A stretch of DNA of 64,000 nt from JBBRSD01 sp038245725 (GCA_038245725.1 JBBRSD010000008.1:1-64000); one strand, 5' to 3'; numbered from the stretch's first letter, positions 42,635 through 49,838 are shown. Made by a program: numbers and translations. The notes: generated from the sequence alone by a model not told the origin.

Positions 42635-42870
42635 GGCGTCCCCCTTCCCTCGGGAACCGAAGATACCCACCCGCAGACCCTCCGCCGACATCACCTTACA
42701 AAGCGCCGAGGCGCAGATCCCTATCAGCGGTCGAAGTGTCCGGGCGGACCGGGTGGCAATGCCCCCCGGGCCATGATCGGCAGGGGCCAAGAGCCATGCC
42801 CGGCCCGCCTGGGCGTCGTCCCGAGCATAGCGCGCTCGGGCCTAGAAGAAAGGTAAGGGGGCTGGCCTCG
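42635..42870 (-). ncRNA. Possible bridge-RNA region of the IS110 remnant
   Basis: IS110-group elements encode a bridge RNA in the non-coding left end upstream of the transposase. Here about 235 bases of GC-rich, hairpin-prone, non-coding DNA precede the ATG at 42634 (for example GGGCGGACCGGGTGGCAATG and CCCGGCCCGCCTGGGCG). I cannot delimit loops or the IS end by eye. Confidence 0.3.
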
Positions 42871-42917
42871 CCACGCTGGGCGTCGGGGGTCGCGTCCGTC
42901 TATATGCCAACCCGATT

Positions 42918-42941
42918 GGGCGACAAATCGGGCGACAACGG
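42918..42941. repeat. Cassette 2 end 12-mer pair
   Basis: GGGCGACAAATC and GGGCGACAACGG, followed by GAGCAACAGGGACTGCTGAG and, at 43038, the inverted copy GATTTGTCGCCCGATTTC. Confidence 0.75.
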
Positions 42942-43098
42942 CGTTCTTGAGCAACAGGGACTGCTGAGAGGCATTTGAGCGGGAGCGACACACGCTTTGA
43001 GCTGGGGTTTTGTCTTATGGGAAGCTCCAAGACCCCGCGATTTGTCGCCCGATTTCAACCCCGAAATCGCGCGCACAGGCCTCTGACCTGCGATTCTA

Positions 43099-43129
43099 TG
43101 GTGCCCCCAAGGGAATTCGAATCCTGATT
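43099..43129 (-). repeat. tRNA-Glu 3'-end core, copy C
   Basis: Same 31 bases as copies A, B and D. Confidence 0.85.
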
Positions 43130-43144
43130 GTGCTTGTGACTATT

Positions 43145-43252
43145 GGTGACTGTTGGTACTCGTTGGTACTCAAGAGCTGCGGTGAGTCCCAATAGGTACC
43201 AACGCGTACCAACAGTCACCATGTATTTGGGCAACAAATCGGGCAACAAATC
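43145..43252. repeat. Cassette 3 start block: 25-bp inverted repeat plus 12-mer pair
   Basis: Arms 43145-43169 and 43196-43220 pair at 24 of 25 positions (left arm starts GGTGACTGTTGGTACTCG). GGGCAACAAATC is then repeated perfectly at 43229-43240 and 43241-43252. Confidence 0.85.
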
Positions 43253-43262
43253 CGGGGCGCCA

Positions 43263-44177
43263 TCAGCCCCTTCGAGTCCACCCGGTTGCCAGCGTCCATG
43301 CCTGGTCGAAATCGAAGTCGTGGGCCGCCGCGATGACAGCCGGCATCACGAATGCTGCGATGGCATCGGCCACATCCTGAAGATCCTCAGGCAGATCGCT
43401 TGCCGACACAGAGAATCTCTTCCGATAGGTGTCCCACATGCGTGACGTCTCCGGCTGGAGGGTGTACTCCGGCTTCAGCTCGGCAGGCGTCTCGGAAGGC
43501 AGCGCCGTGTCGCGCCGCTGAAACGTCGCGCGTATCGCATCCGCGAGATCCTGACCGTCGAACTCCAGGGTGCGCGAGAGCATCCAGATGTCGTGATAGT
43601 CCTTCATCCGGCTGTTGGCCAGACCAATCTCGATCATCGCCTGGAACTTCTCGGCGATGGCGGTGGCCGGTTGATAGGCGAGGATCCTCGGGGCCTCGTC
43701 CCCCAGCAGGACCGGGTAGTCGACCCAGCCCGGATCCGGCACCACGGCGTCGTCGATCCCGATGTCGAGCCGCAGGACGAACCGCGCGCCGCCCAAGTGC
43801 CCGGCGACCTTCGCGCGGACACCGGGGTATCGATCCTCGACGGCGATGGGCTCGACGTGTATCTCGGGTTCGAACACGAGGCCATCGTCGAGCGGAATCG
43901 AGAGGCACTCGGCGACGAGGCCGCGGATGGCCTCCGGGGTGTTCTCGACGCGCCCGAGGAAGTCGATGTCGCGGGTCGGCCGGGCGACAACGGCATCCCA
44001 CACGCGCAGCATGACGGCGCCCTTGACCACGAGCCGATCCGACCATTGTGTCTGCGACAGCCGGAAGAGGAAGCGCTCCATCGCGTAGTAGAGGACCGCC
44101 TGCTGGAAGTCCAGACCGAGCTCCGCTGCTCGACCCTTCAGTCGGCGGCGTATCTCGATTGAAGTCTCGGCACTCAC
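43263..44177 (-). CDS. abiEii: AbiEii-type nucleotidyltransferase toxin
   Basis: A 304-residue protein with YAMERFLFRLSQTQWSDRLV, VKGAVMLRVWDAVVARPTRD plus DIDFLGR (nucleotidyltransferase DxD), DRYPGVRAKVAGHLGGARFV, AYQPATAIAEKFQAMIEIG and RMKDYHDIWMLSRT. It is homologous along its length to the toxin at 37319. It would transfer nucleotides to an RNA target and arrest growth. GTG 44177 overlaps the antitoxin TGA (GTGA). The stop at 43263 is only 11 bases from the start repeats, so the cassette holds no spare DNA. Confidence 0.9.
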   Translation of the reverse strand: MSAETSIEIRRRLKGRAAELGLDFQQAVLYYAMERFLFRLSQTQWSDRLVVKGAVMLRVWDAVVARPTRDIDFLGRVENTPEAIRGLVAECLSIPLDDGLVFEPEIHVEPIAVEDRYPGVRAKVAGHLGGARFVLRLDIGIDDAVVPDPGWVDYPVLLGDEAPRILAYQPATAIAEKFQAMIEIGLANSRMKDYHDIWMLSRTLEFDGQDLADAIRATFQRRDTALPSETPAELKPEYTLQPETSRMWDTYRKRFSVSASDLPEDLQDVADAIAAFVMPAVIAAAHDFDFDQAWTLATGWTRRG

Positions 44178-44788
44178 ATCAGGGCCTGGAGGTAGGGGCG
44201 CATGACCTGCTCCACGCGGTCGACCTTCGCATAGCGCATCACCTGCGCGGGGCTCGCCCGACGTGAGCGGATCGTCTCTTGCAGCGCTTCGAGTGCCACG
44301 TCCTGTCCGATACGGTTGCGGTACTTGAAGCAGTCGGCGACGGTCTTGGCCAGATCGAACACGCGGATGGGTGTCCCGTCCATGTCGTGCTCTTCGACAC
44401 CGGTCACTATGGCCTCTGCGCTCATCGAGAACCGCTCGATACGCGGGTAGGCGATCCTCGGGGCCTTGACTCCTCGAGGCAGCGCGATCTGAACCGCCGC
44501 CGGAATCTGCGTACCGATGCCGTGGAACTCGAGCGCGCTCACCAGGCAGAGGACGGCGCGAGGGACACGCCTCATGACGGCGGCGACGCTTGGGTATGCA
44601 GGCAGCGGCGACGTGGCAAGATGGTAGACACCTCGCGACAGTGGTTCGACGAGACCGGTGTCGCGCATCCAGTACAGCGTGCGCTCCTCGATACCCGAGG
44701 AAAGCGCTTCTGAGGTGCCGAGCACTCCGCCTGCGCTCTCGAATGCGGCCGTCGCGCGAGCGAGCTCCATGTCCGAAGGTGTCCTCAT
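44174..44788 (-). CDS. abiEi: AbiEi-type antitoxin/autorepressor
   Basis: A 204-residue protein: winged helix with RTLYWMRDTGLVEPLSRGVY, then PRAVLCLVSALEFHGIGTQI, VQIALPRGVKAPRIAYPRIE and FDLAKTVADCFKYRNRIGQD. Same length and layout as the cassette 1 antitoxin. ATG 44788 lies just after TTATATGCC on the reverse strand, so the transcript may have a very short leader. A perfect ACAGTT/AACTGT palindrome (44804-44821) sits upstream and is the probable self-operator. Confidence 0.9.
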   Translation of the reverse strand: MRTPSDMELARATAAFESAGGVLGTSEALSSGIEERTLYWMRDTGLVEPLSRGVYHLATSPLPAYPSVAAVMRRVPRAVLCLVSALEFHGIGTQIPAAVQIALPRGVKAPRIAYPRIERFSMSAEAIVTGVEEHDMDGTPIRVFDLAKTVADCFKYRNRIGQDVALEALQETIRSRRASPAQVMRYAKVDRVEQVMRPYLQALM

Positions 44789-44803
44789 GGCATATAAGTT
44801 ACC

Positions 44804-44821
44804 ACAGTTCTCGACAACTGT
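44804..44821. promoter_or_regulatory. Operator-like palindrome upstream of abiEi (cassette 3)
   Basis: ACAGTT-CTCGAC-AACTGT, a perfect 6-bp inverted repeat. Same location as the palindrome in cassette 1 but with a different sequence, which suggests diverged DNA specificities. Confidence 0.55.
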
Positions 44822-44846
44822 AGTCGTTTTTATGCCAATGCAATTC

Positions 44847-44870
44847 GGGCACCAAATCGGGCACCAAGCC
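44847..44870. repeat. Cassette 3 end 12-mer pair
   Basis: GGGCACCAAATC and GGGCACCAAGCC; the ACC variant is repeated in the inverted terminal copy GATTTGGTGCCCGATTTC near 44978. Confidence 0.75.
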
Positions 44871-45038
44871 GATGTCGAGGGCCGATCCTCGGCAACAGAG
44901 ATTCTTGGGCACCAAGATGACGCAGAAATAGCCCCTGAGCTGGTATTTTGCCCTCAGCATGGTCCTCAGAACGACACGATTTGGTGCCCGATTTCAAGCA
45001 CGCTTCAGGGATTCACAGGTCGCTGACCTGCGGTTTTA

Positions 45039-45069
45039 TGGTGCCCCCAAGGGAATTCGAATCCTGATT
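45039..45069 (-). repeat. tRNA-Glu 3'-end core, copy D
   Basis: Same 31 bases as copies A-C. Confidence 0.85.
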
Positions 45070-45084
45070 GCGCTTGTGACTATT

Positions 45085-45192
45085 GGTGACTGTTGGGACT
45101 CGTTGGTACGGCGGAGCTGCGGTGAGTCCCAATAGCTACCAACGAGTACCAACAGTCACCATGTATTTGGGCAACAAATCGGGCAACAATTT
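45085..45192. repeat. Cassette 4 start block: inverted repeat plus 12-mer pair
   Basis: Arms 45085-45109 and 45136-45160, then GGGCAACAAATC and GGGCAACAATTT. Confidence 0.75.
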
Positions 45193-45243
45193 CGGAGCAC
45201 TTCCCTGCGCCCGCGTTCATCAACCGGCACGCCCCGCTCGGGC

Positions 45244-46059
45244 TCAAACGAGACCCTTCCACGGGTCGCCGGGAAGACGGGCGATGAGACTGTCGTGTAC
45301 GAGTGACGCCGCTGCGTCGACGTCGTAGCCCGCGGGGTCACGTAGGAGCGGGGTCACGTCGGCCCGGAAGTCAGAAGATGCTAGCTTGCCGACCATGTTC
45401 GCCTCGAACTCCGCGCGCGAGATCGAAGTCTCCGTTCGCGCCAGGTACTCGCCGAGACACTCGATGATGTGCGCCTCATCGGGGCCGAGCGTTGTGAGCC
45501 CGAGCCACAGATCGTAGAGGTCGCGCCCCTTGCGTCGCTGGAAGAGCGCCCTCATCTTCGTGGCGAGCAGCTCTTCGAGCGTGAACGTCGTGATCAGCTC
45601 ATCGGCCGAGTGCCACCGGCTGGCTACAGCGAACGGCACATGCTGGAGCCCGTCGACGCTGAAGTGCTCCCGAGTGTTGATCTCGACCTTGACCCGCATC
45701 GACTGCACCGGCAGTGTGGTCGTCTCGAAGCGGTAGAGCAGTTTGGCGCTGGTGGAGCCTTGTTTCCAGGCCGGCTCGCCCAACCAGGGGTCGAGCACCT
45801 CGCGAAGTTCTGCCAGCACTGGGCCGATCGGACCCGCCTCGACCTGCACGAGATCAAGGTCCTCGGAATAGCGCCCAGGAGGATCGAAGTGGAGCTTGTG
45901 CAGCGCGGTCCCACCGCGGAAGGCGAGCGCCTCTCGCAAGGAATGACGGCCGAAGATTGCGGTGAGGCCTCTGGACAGGATCAGGTCCTGCTCGACCTGC
46001 TCGTCTTGGGGCCACGGCGCAGAGGCTCGCCACGCCGTTATCTGGGCTCGAGGTATCAC
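45244..46059 (-). CDS. abiEii: AbiEii-family nucleotidyltransferase toxin (second type)
   Basis: A 271-residue protein. The nucleotidyltransferase site is LAFRGGTALHKLHFDPPGRY with SEDLDLVQVE. Further AbiEii features are VKVEINTREHFSV, HSADELITTFTLEELLATKM and RALFQRRKGRDLYDLWLGL. It belongs to the longer-known 'GGTAL' AbiEii branch, distinct from the toxins of cassettes 1 and 3. It starts with ATG four bases inside the antitoxin stop region (ATGA overlap) and is coupled to it. Confidence 0.92.
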   Translation of the reverse strand: MIPRAQITAWRASAPWPQDEQVEQDLILSRGLTAIFGRHSLREALAFRGGTALHKLHFDPPGRYSEDLDLVQVEAGPIGPVLAELREVLDPWLGEPAWKQGSTSAKLLYRFETTTLPVQSMRVKVEINTREHFSVDGLQHVPFAVASRWHSADELITTFTLEELLATKMRALFQRRKGRDLYDLWLGLTTLGPDEAHIIECLGEYLARTETSISRAEFEANMVGKLASSDFRADVTPLLRDPAGYDVDAAASLVHDSLIARLPGDPWKGLV

Positions 46060-46868
46060 TGATCGATCTCCACTTCCAGATTCGGGATCACGCGCCAGGG
46101 ACTGACCGCATCGGCGCCGGACCGGGGCGCGTCGGAAGCGAGTGCAACGGGCCGATACCGCTTGGAGCCAAGCACACGGAGCAACGGGTCGGCGAGCCGG
46201 GGCTGGCCCGTTTGGTCCAAGAGGTAGCCGAGGCGCTGGATCTCGGGGGTCTTGCGCAGTTGTGCGACAGCGCTCAGAGCTTCGGGCTCAAGACGCTCCG
46301 CCAGCTCAAGCAGCACTGTGGCGACATTACTCCAGCCACCGCTGGCCGCCGGGAAACGAACGAGATCGAAAGCAGTCGATTCTGGCGTGGACACGGCCAT
46401 GGTGCCGGTCTCCGTCTGCACGCGGGCTACCGCGGTCTCCGCGACCTGTCGGCTCATGTGGAAGGTGACGTGCGCCCGTCCCGCCATGCCCTGGCGGGTG
46501 GGACGGTCGGTGACGACCTGGAACGTCATCGGTTGCTGATGAGACGCACCATGGATGGCCGCAGCCGAGAGCAGCCCGACGTAGTACGGTTGATCGAGGA
46601 ACCGCATCAGGTCGTCGATGAACCATGAGGGCGGTGGCGAGCCGGCCGTCTTGTACTCGGTGGGCACGACCACGTAGAAGCCTCGGCGTGGAGCGACGAT
46701 GCGGCCGCGCTTCTTGAGCCGACGCAAAGCGTTGTCGATCGCTATCTCAGACGTCGGCAGCGCGTCTCGCACGTCCGCCTTGGAGAACGTGTACGTCCCC
46801 GTCGCCTGCAGGCCTTCGACGAATGCCGAGACCGCTTCAGGAGCTATCGCATCTTGATTCGCCATCAT
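46056..46868 (-). CDS. abiEi: AbiEi-family antitoxin (second type)
   Basis: A 270-residue protein: FVEGLQATGTYTFSKADVRD, ALRRLKKRGRIVAPRRGFYV (winged helix, about 15-80), FIDDLMRFLDQPYYVGLLSA, AIHGASHQQPMTFQVVTDRP and STPESTAFDLVRFPAASGGW. This is the pattern of AbiEi antitoxins with an N-terminal DNA-binding and a C-terminal neutralising domain. Two adjacent ATG codons (46868, 46865) can start it; there is no strong ribosome site, so it may be poorly translated or leaderless. Confidence 0.9.
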   Translation of the reverse strand: MMANQDAIAPEAVSAFVEGLQATGTYTFSKADVRDALPTSEIAIDNALRRLKKRGRIVAPRRGFYVVVPTEYKTAGSPPPSWFIDDLMRFLDQPYYVGLLSAAAIHGASHQQPMTFQVVTDRPTRQGMAGRAHVTFHMSRQVAETAVARVQTETGTMAVSTPESTAFDLVRFPAASGGWSNVATVLLELAERLEPEALSAVAQLRKTPEIQRLGYLLDQTGQPRLADPLLRVLGSKRYRPVALASDAPRSGADAVSPWRVIPNLEVEIDQ

Positions 46869-46881
46869 ACTTTCATAAGGT

Positions 46882-46894
46882 AGCGCTGAGCGCT
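46882..46894. promoter_or_regulatory. Operator-like AGCGCT pair upstream of abiEi (cassette 4)
   Basis: AGCGCT-G-AGCGCT: two self-complementary hexamers 14 bases upstream of the start codon. A likely autoregulatory site. Confidence 0.45.
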
Positions 46895-46958
46895 GCATTA
46901 CGCAAGTAGATTGGCGCTTTCAGAAGGCGGTTGAGAGCAACGGGCATCGATTGCAATC

Positions 46959-46982
46959 GGGCAACAAATCGGGCAACGAGCC
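46959..46982. repeat. Cassette 4 end 12-mer pair
   Basis: GGGCAACAAATC and GGGCAACGAGCC, with a further degenerate copy (GGGCAACAAGACC) at about 47021. Confidence 0.7.
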
Positions 46983-47150
46983 GCCGCCGAAGGCTGGTCC
47001 TCAACATCAGGGATATTTGGGCAACAAGACCGGGCAGAAATGGACCCTGAGCTGGTATTTTGCCCTCAGCATGGTCCTCAGAACGACACGATTTGGTGCC
47101 CGATTTCAAGCACGCTTCAGGGATTCACAGGCCTCTGACCTGCGGTTTTA

Positions 47151-47226
47151 TGGTGCCCCCAAGGGAATTCGAATCCCTGTTGCCGCCTTGAAAGGGCGGA
47201 GTCCTTGGCCACTAGACGATGGGGGC
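47151..47226 (-). tRNA. tRNA-Glu (TTC), attachment site of the cassette array
   Basis: Reverse strand: acceptor GCCCCCA/TGGGGGC, D arm CGTCTAGTGGCCAAGGACT, anticodon arm CCGCC-CTTTCAA-GGCGG (anticodon TTC), T arm CAGGGATTCGAATTCCCTT and encoded CCA. A normal cloverleaf. Its last 26 bases recur as the core of each cassette. Confidence 0.96.
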
Positions 47227-47541
47227 CTGTGCGTTCTGATCGCGCCACGAGGTGCGGAGAGCGATCTAGTTCGCAAACCAGATGCCGACCCTCGCGGTGC
47301 CCGAGATAGTTTCCACATTCTCTGCGTCTCGCGCAAGGGTCATTCGGAGGATAGTGACGAGCGCGTAGCTTAGGGTACCTTTACCAGTACAAGGAGGGGG
47401 CGCCTTCGGCCGGCGTGCGATATGGAGAAACGTGCTGCTGAGGCTTCGGTTCTGCAGCAACACTGTTCAGAAACTCGCGCGTCTCGATGGGGGAACATCT
47501 GTGAGCCGGAGGTGCTTGCCACGCTCGAAGGGAGTGGCAAG
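47227..47541. other. Intergenic region after tRNA-Glu
   Basis: No supported gene. It holds the tRNA promoter region (reverse) and the upstream region of the secreted coiled-coil protein (forward); no clear -35/-10 pair or hairpin is visible. Confidence 0.4.
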
Positions 47542-48741
47542 ATGCTGAGGTTTCGTGCTGCGGTAGTAATCACCGTGACGGTGTTGGTCGCGCTCGCTAC
47601 GGCCTCGACTGCCTACGGCCAGACACCTACGCTCGATCAGTTGGCGCTTACAGTTGCCGACATGCAGAAAACGATAGCAGCACAACAGGTCACGATCGAC
47701 GACCAGCAGCAACGCATCGCCCAGCTCCAGACGACGCTCGCCAGCCCTGTGAGCACACCGATAATCGGCCAAGATGCCCAGGGTTCCGTGCTCGCGTTGA
47801 AGATCGAGATGCTGAAGAATCGGCTCGACAGCGCACAGTCCGTTCTCGATCTGGCCCCCTACCTCGAGGTCTCACAGGCCGCCAAGAACGGCGTCGGCGG
47901 GCCCAACATCATGTTTCACGGCGTGAATATCCACATCCAGAACGGCGGGAAGAGGGGTAGCGGCAACCTCATTCTCGGCTACGACGCGCCGCTCGACACG
48001 TGGAGCGCGACCGAGGCCGTGGCGAAGCGAACCGGTTCGCACACACTCGTCATCGGTGACGGAAACAGCTGGTCGGGACCCGGAGGTATCGTCAGCGGCT
48101 GGGCGAACTCGATCGGCTCGGCTGGGGGAAGTGTTCTCGGCGGCGACAACAACGCAGTGAACTCGCCGCTTGGCGTGATCGTGGGAGGGGCACGCAACCA
48201 CATCGACTCTACCGGTCAGGACAACGTAATCGGTGGTGGCTACGGCAACAACATCGTCGACTCCATCGCCTTCAGCTGCGTCATCGGCGGCCAGTCCAAC
48301 ACGGTTGCCGGAGCTGGGGTCGACAACATGATCAGCGGCGGCGGACAGAATCAGATCCGGATGTCGCCGGGCGGTGGCGGCGTGGGCACGATCAGCGGCG
48401 GCTACGGGAACCTCATCGACTCGGAGGATGTCGATGTTGCTGCCGCGTCAAAGGGTGGCGACGGAGGCTTTGCCAACACGTGCAGTTCAATCTCGGGCGG
48501 CAGAAGCAACAAGATCACCGCCGGCTTCGCCAATGCGATCAGCGGGGGTGACGAGAACCTCGCGAGCGCGGACGTCGCCGGGACAGTGTCCGGGGGTCGG
48601 AACAACTCGGTGGTCAGCAACTACATGCGTGCCGCCAAGACGCGCTACAAGGGGAACTTCGCAGCGATCAGCGGCGGTCTCAACCACATCCTGTCCGGCG
48701 AAGACATGTGGTTCGCCGGGGACCTGCCGCCCACGAAGTAG
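47542..48741 (+). CDS. Secreted coiled-coil protein with YadA-head-like SGGxxN repeats
   Basis: A 399-residue exported protein. Signal peptide 1 to about 26 (AAVVITVTVLVALATASTAY). Coiled coil about 30-65 (LTVADMQKTIAAQQVTIDDQ). From about 125 to the end there are some 13 repeats of the type I-x-G-G-x-x-N: VLGGDNNAVNS, VIVGGARNHIDS, VIGGGYGNNIVDS, VIGGQSNTVAG, MISGGGQNQI, SISGGRSNKITAG, AISGGDENLAS. This is the pattern of the left-handed roll of YadA-type trimeric autotransporter heads, but there is no C-terminal membrane anchor. The ATG at 47542 follows GAAGGGAGTGGCAAG. Possibly a surface-attached trimer. Confidence 0.75.
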   Translation: MLRFRAAVVITVTVLVALATASTAYGQTPTLDQLALTVADMQKTIAAQQVTIDDQQQRIAQLQTTLASPVSTPIIGQDAQGSVLALKIEMLKNRLDSAQSVLDLAPYLEVSQAAKNGVGGPNIMFHGVNIHIQNGGKRGSGNLILGYDAPLDTWSATEAVAKRTGSHTLVIGDGNSWSGPGGIVSGWANSIGSAGGSVLGGDNNAVNSPLGVIVGGARNHIDSTGQDNVIGGGYGNNIVDSIAFSCVIGGQSNTVAGAGVDNMISGGGQNQIRMSPGGGGVGTISGGYGNLIDSEDVDVAAASKGGDGGFANTCSSISGGRSNKITAGFANAISGGDENLASADVAGTVSGGRNNSVVSNYMRAAKTRYKGNFAAISGGLNHILSGEDMWFAGDLPPTK

Positions 48742-48748
48742 GCCGGCA

Positions 48749-49468
48749 CTATGCGACGCGAAACGCCCGCCAAGCACTCTTGGACGGCAAGTCGTAGGCG
48801 TCATGATGCAAGACTCGAATCCGATAGTGGCCCCGCCTGCCCAACCGCATTCTGCAGTTGTATCTCGACGCGCCCGCTGAGATCGAGCCGATTCGCGTGC
48901 CGTAGGCCTTGTAGCGCCGACCGATGAGCCGCTGGATGACGATTGTGACGCGGGCAGTAACGGGGTGAGCCCGGCCCAGGGTCCCGAATACTCGGAAGAA
49001 ACGACCATGAATCGGAATCCGACGGGACAGCGCGGGCCTGGATATCATTAGTACTGAGAGCGGTGTCGCAGTCGGCGTTGAGGTAGAACCTTGGGCAGGC
49101 GCCAGAGGGTGAATAACTGTCGAACCCGAGTTGTTCGTCTGGTGACCCACCCCGTAGACGGTGTAAGTGCTCCCAACTGACACACTGAACTGGCCACTGG
49201 CTTTGAAGCCATACGCGACCTTGCCGGAATCGCCAAACACGGCCCAGCCACTGAAGCCAGGCGTTGTCGACACCTCGACGCTGTACGTCGCGATCGCGCT
49301 GTCAACAGCGAGCTGACGGACGGTGACGATCACCGCCGGATTCGCCGGATGACAGTTCGTGCATTGGAGCGAATACGTCGGTATCGCCAGCGCGAGCGGC
49401 GCGAGGCCGCAAGCGAGTGCCAGCGACGCGAGCATCGCGAACAGAAGCGTACGCACTCTGCGAATCAA
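48749..49468 (-). CDS. Secreted protein with a CxxCH motif
   Basis: A 239-residue exported protein. Signal peptide (VRTLLFAMLASLALACGLAP) followed at once by the mature N-terminus YSLQCTNCHPANPA, a single CxxCH haem-attachment-like motif. A fibronectin/Ig-like region follows (YSVEVSTTPGFSGWAVFGDS, then FKASGQFSVSVGSTYTVYGV), and a basic C-terminal domain (TARVTIVIQRLIGRRYKAYG). TTG 49468 is chosen for GGAGG six bases upstream. It may be a small surface cytochrome or just a disulfide protein. Convergent with the YadA-like gene. Confidence 0.65.
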   Translation of the reverse strand: MIRRVRTLLFAMLASLALACGLAPLALAIPTYSLQCTNCHPANPAVIVTVRQLAVDSAIATYSVEVSTTPGFSGWAVFGDSGKVAYGFKASGQFSVSVGSTYTVYGVGHQTNNSGSTVIHPLAPAQGSTSTPTATPLSVLMISRPALSRRIPIHGRFFRVFGTLGRAHPVTARVTIVIQRLIGRRYKAYGTRIGSISAGASRYNCRMRLGRRGHYRIRVLHHDAYDLPSKSAWRAFRVA

Positions 49469-49609
49469 GTCGCGCCTCCGATTTTCACGCCGACGGTGTT
49501 CGACCAACCAGACCAGCTGGTATCGGCCACGCGTCGTGGCCGACGAGGTCTGCCTCGGTGCGTGCAAGATTCGGGCCAGCGAGAGACGGGTTCGCGGGCA
49601 AGGCTGTCT

Positions 49610-49685
49610 TGGTGGGCCGTATAGGGATCGAACCTATGACCTTGGGATTAAAAGTCCCCTGCTCTACCAACTGAGCTAACGGCCC
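49610..49685 (-). tRNA. tRNA-Lys (TTT)
   Basis: Reverse strand: acceptor GGGCCGT/ACGGCCC, D arm GCTCAGTTGGTAGAGC, anticodon arm GGGGA-CTTTTAA-TCCCA (anticodon TTT), T arm TAGGTTCGATCCCTA and encoded CCA. Confidence 0.96.
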
Positions 49686-49838
49686 GAGACACCCGCGGGA
49701 GCAACGCGCAGGCAAGTGTACCCGCGCATCCCGGAAGGGTCAACGCGGGTACACTTCGACCGGCGAGGTGCTCAACGCCGGGGCTTCCCCCTCCAGATGC
49801 CGTGCTACGATTGCCACGGCTTGGGAGGGAGGCTCCGG

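Larger units (their letters stand above)
39110..43098. mobile_element. tRNA-Glu cassette 2 (Fic cargo plus integrase and IS110 remnants)
   Basis: A 3989-bp unit between core copies B and C. Start repeats at 39240-39263 (GGGCACCAAATC, GGGCACCAAGTC) are 130 bp from the core; end repeats at 42918-42941 (GGGCGACAAATC, GGGCGACAACGG) are 181 bp before the next core. The cargo is a fic gene, a YegP-like gene, a tiny membrane protein, and a scrambled region with part of a tyrosine recombinase and part of an IS110 transposase. Confidence 0.7.
43099..45038. mobile_element. tRNA-Glu cassette 3 (AbiEi/AbiEii cargo)
   Basis: A compact 1940-bp unit between core copies C and D. It holds only one antitoxin-toxin pair. 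Start repeats at 43229-43252 are 130 bp from the core, end repeats at 44847-44870 are 192 bp before the next core. Confidence 0.75.
45039..47150. mobile_element. tRNA-Glu cassette 4 (second AbiEi/AbiEii type)
   Basis: A 2112-bp unit between core copy D and the intact tRNA-Glu gene. Start repeats 45169-45192 are 130 bp from the core, end repeats 46959-46982 are 192 bp before the tRNA. It is probably the most recent insertion, as it abuts the functional tRNA. About 170 bases at its right end are nearly identical to the right end of cassette 3. Confidence 0.75.

Noticed and set aside
35723..45069. Cores A-D as additional tRNA-Glu genes
   Set aside because: They contain only the 3' acceptor strand and part of the T arm; D and anticodon arms are absent.
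38918..46982. 12-mer tandem repeats as CRISPR arrays
   Set aside because: Only two copies each, no spacers of constant length, no cas genes; they fit recombination sites.
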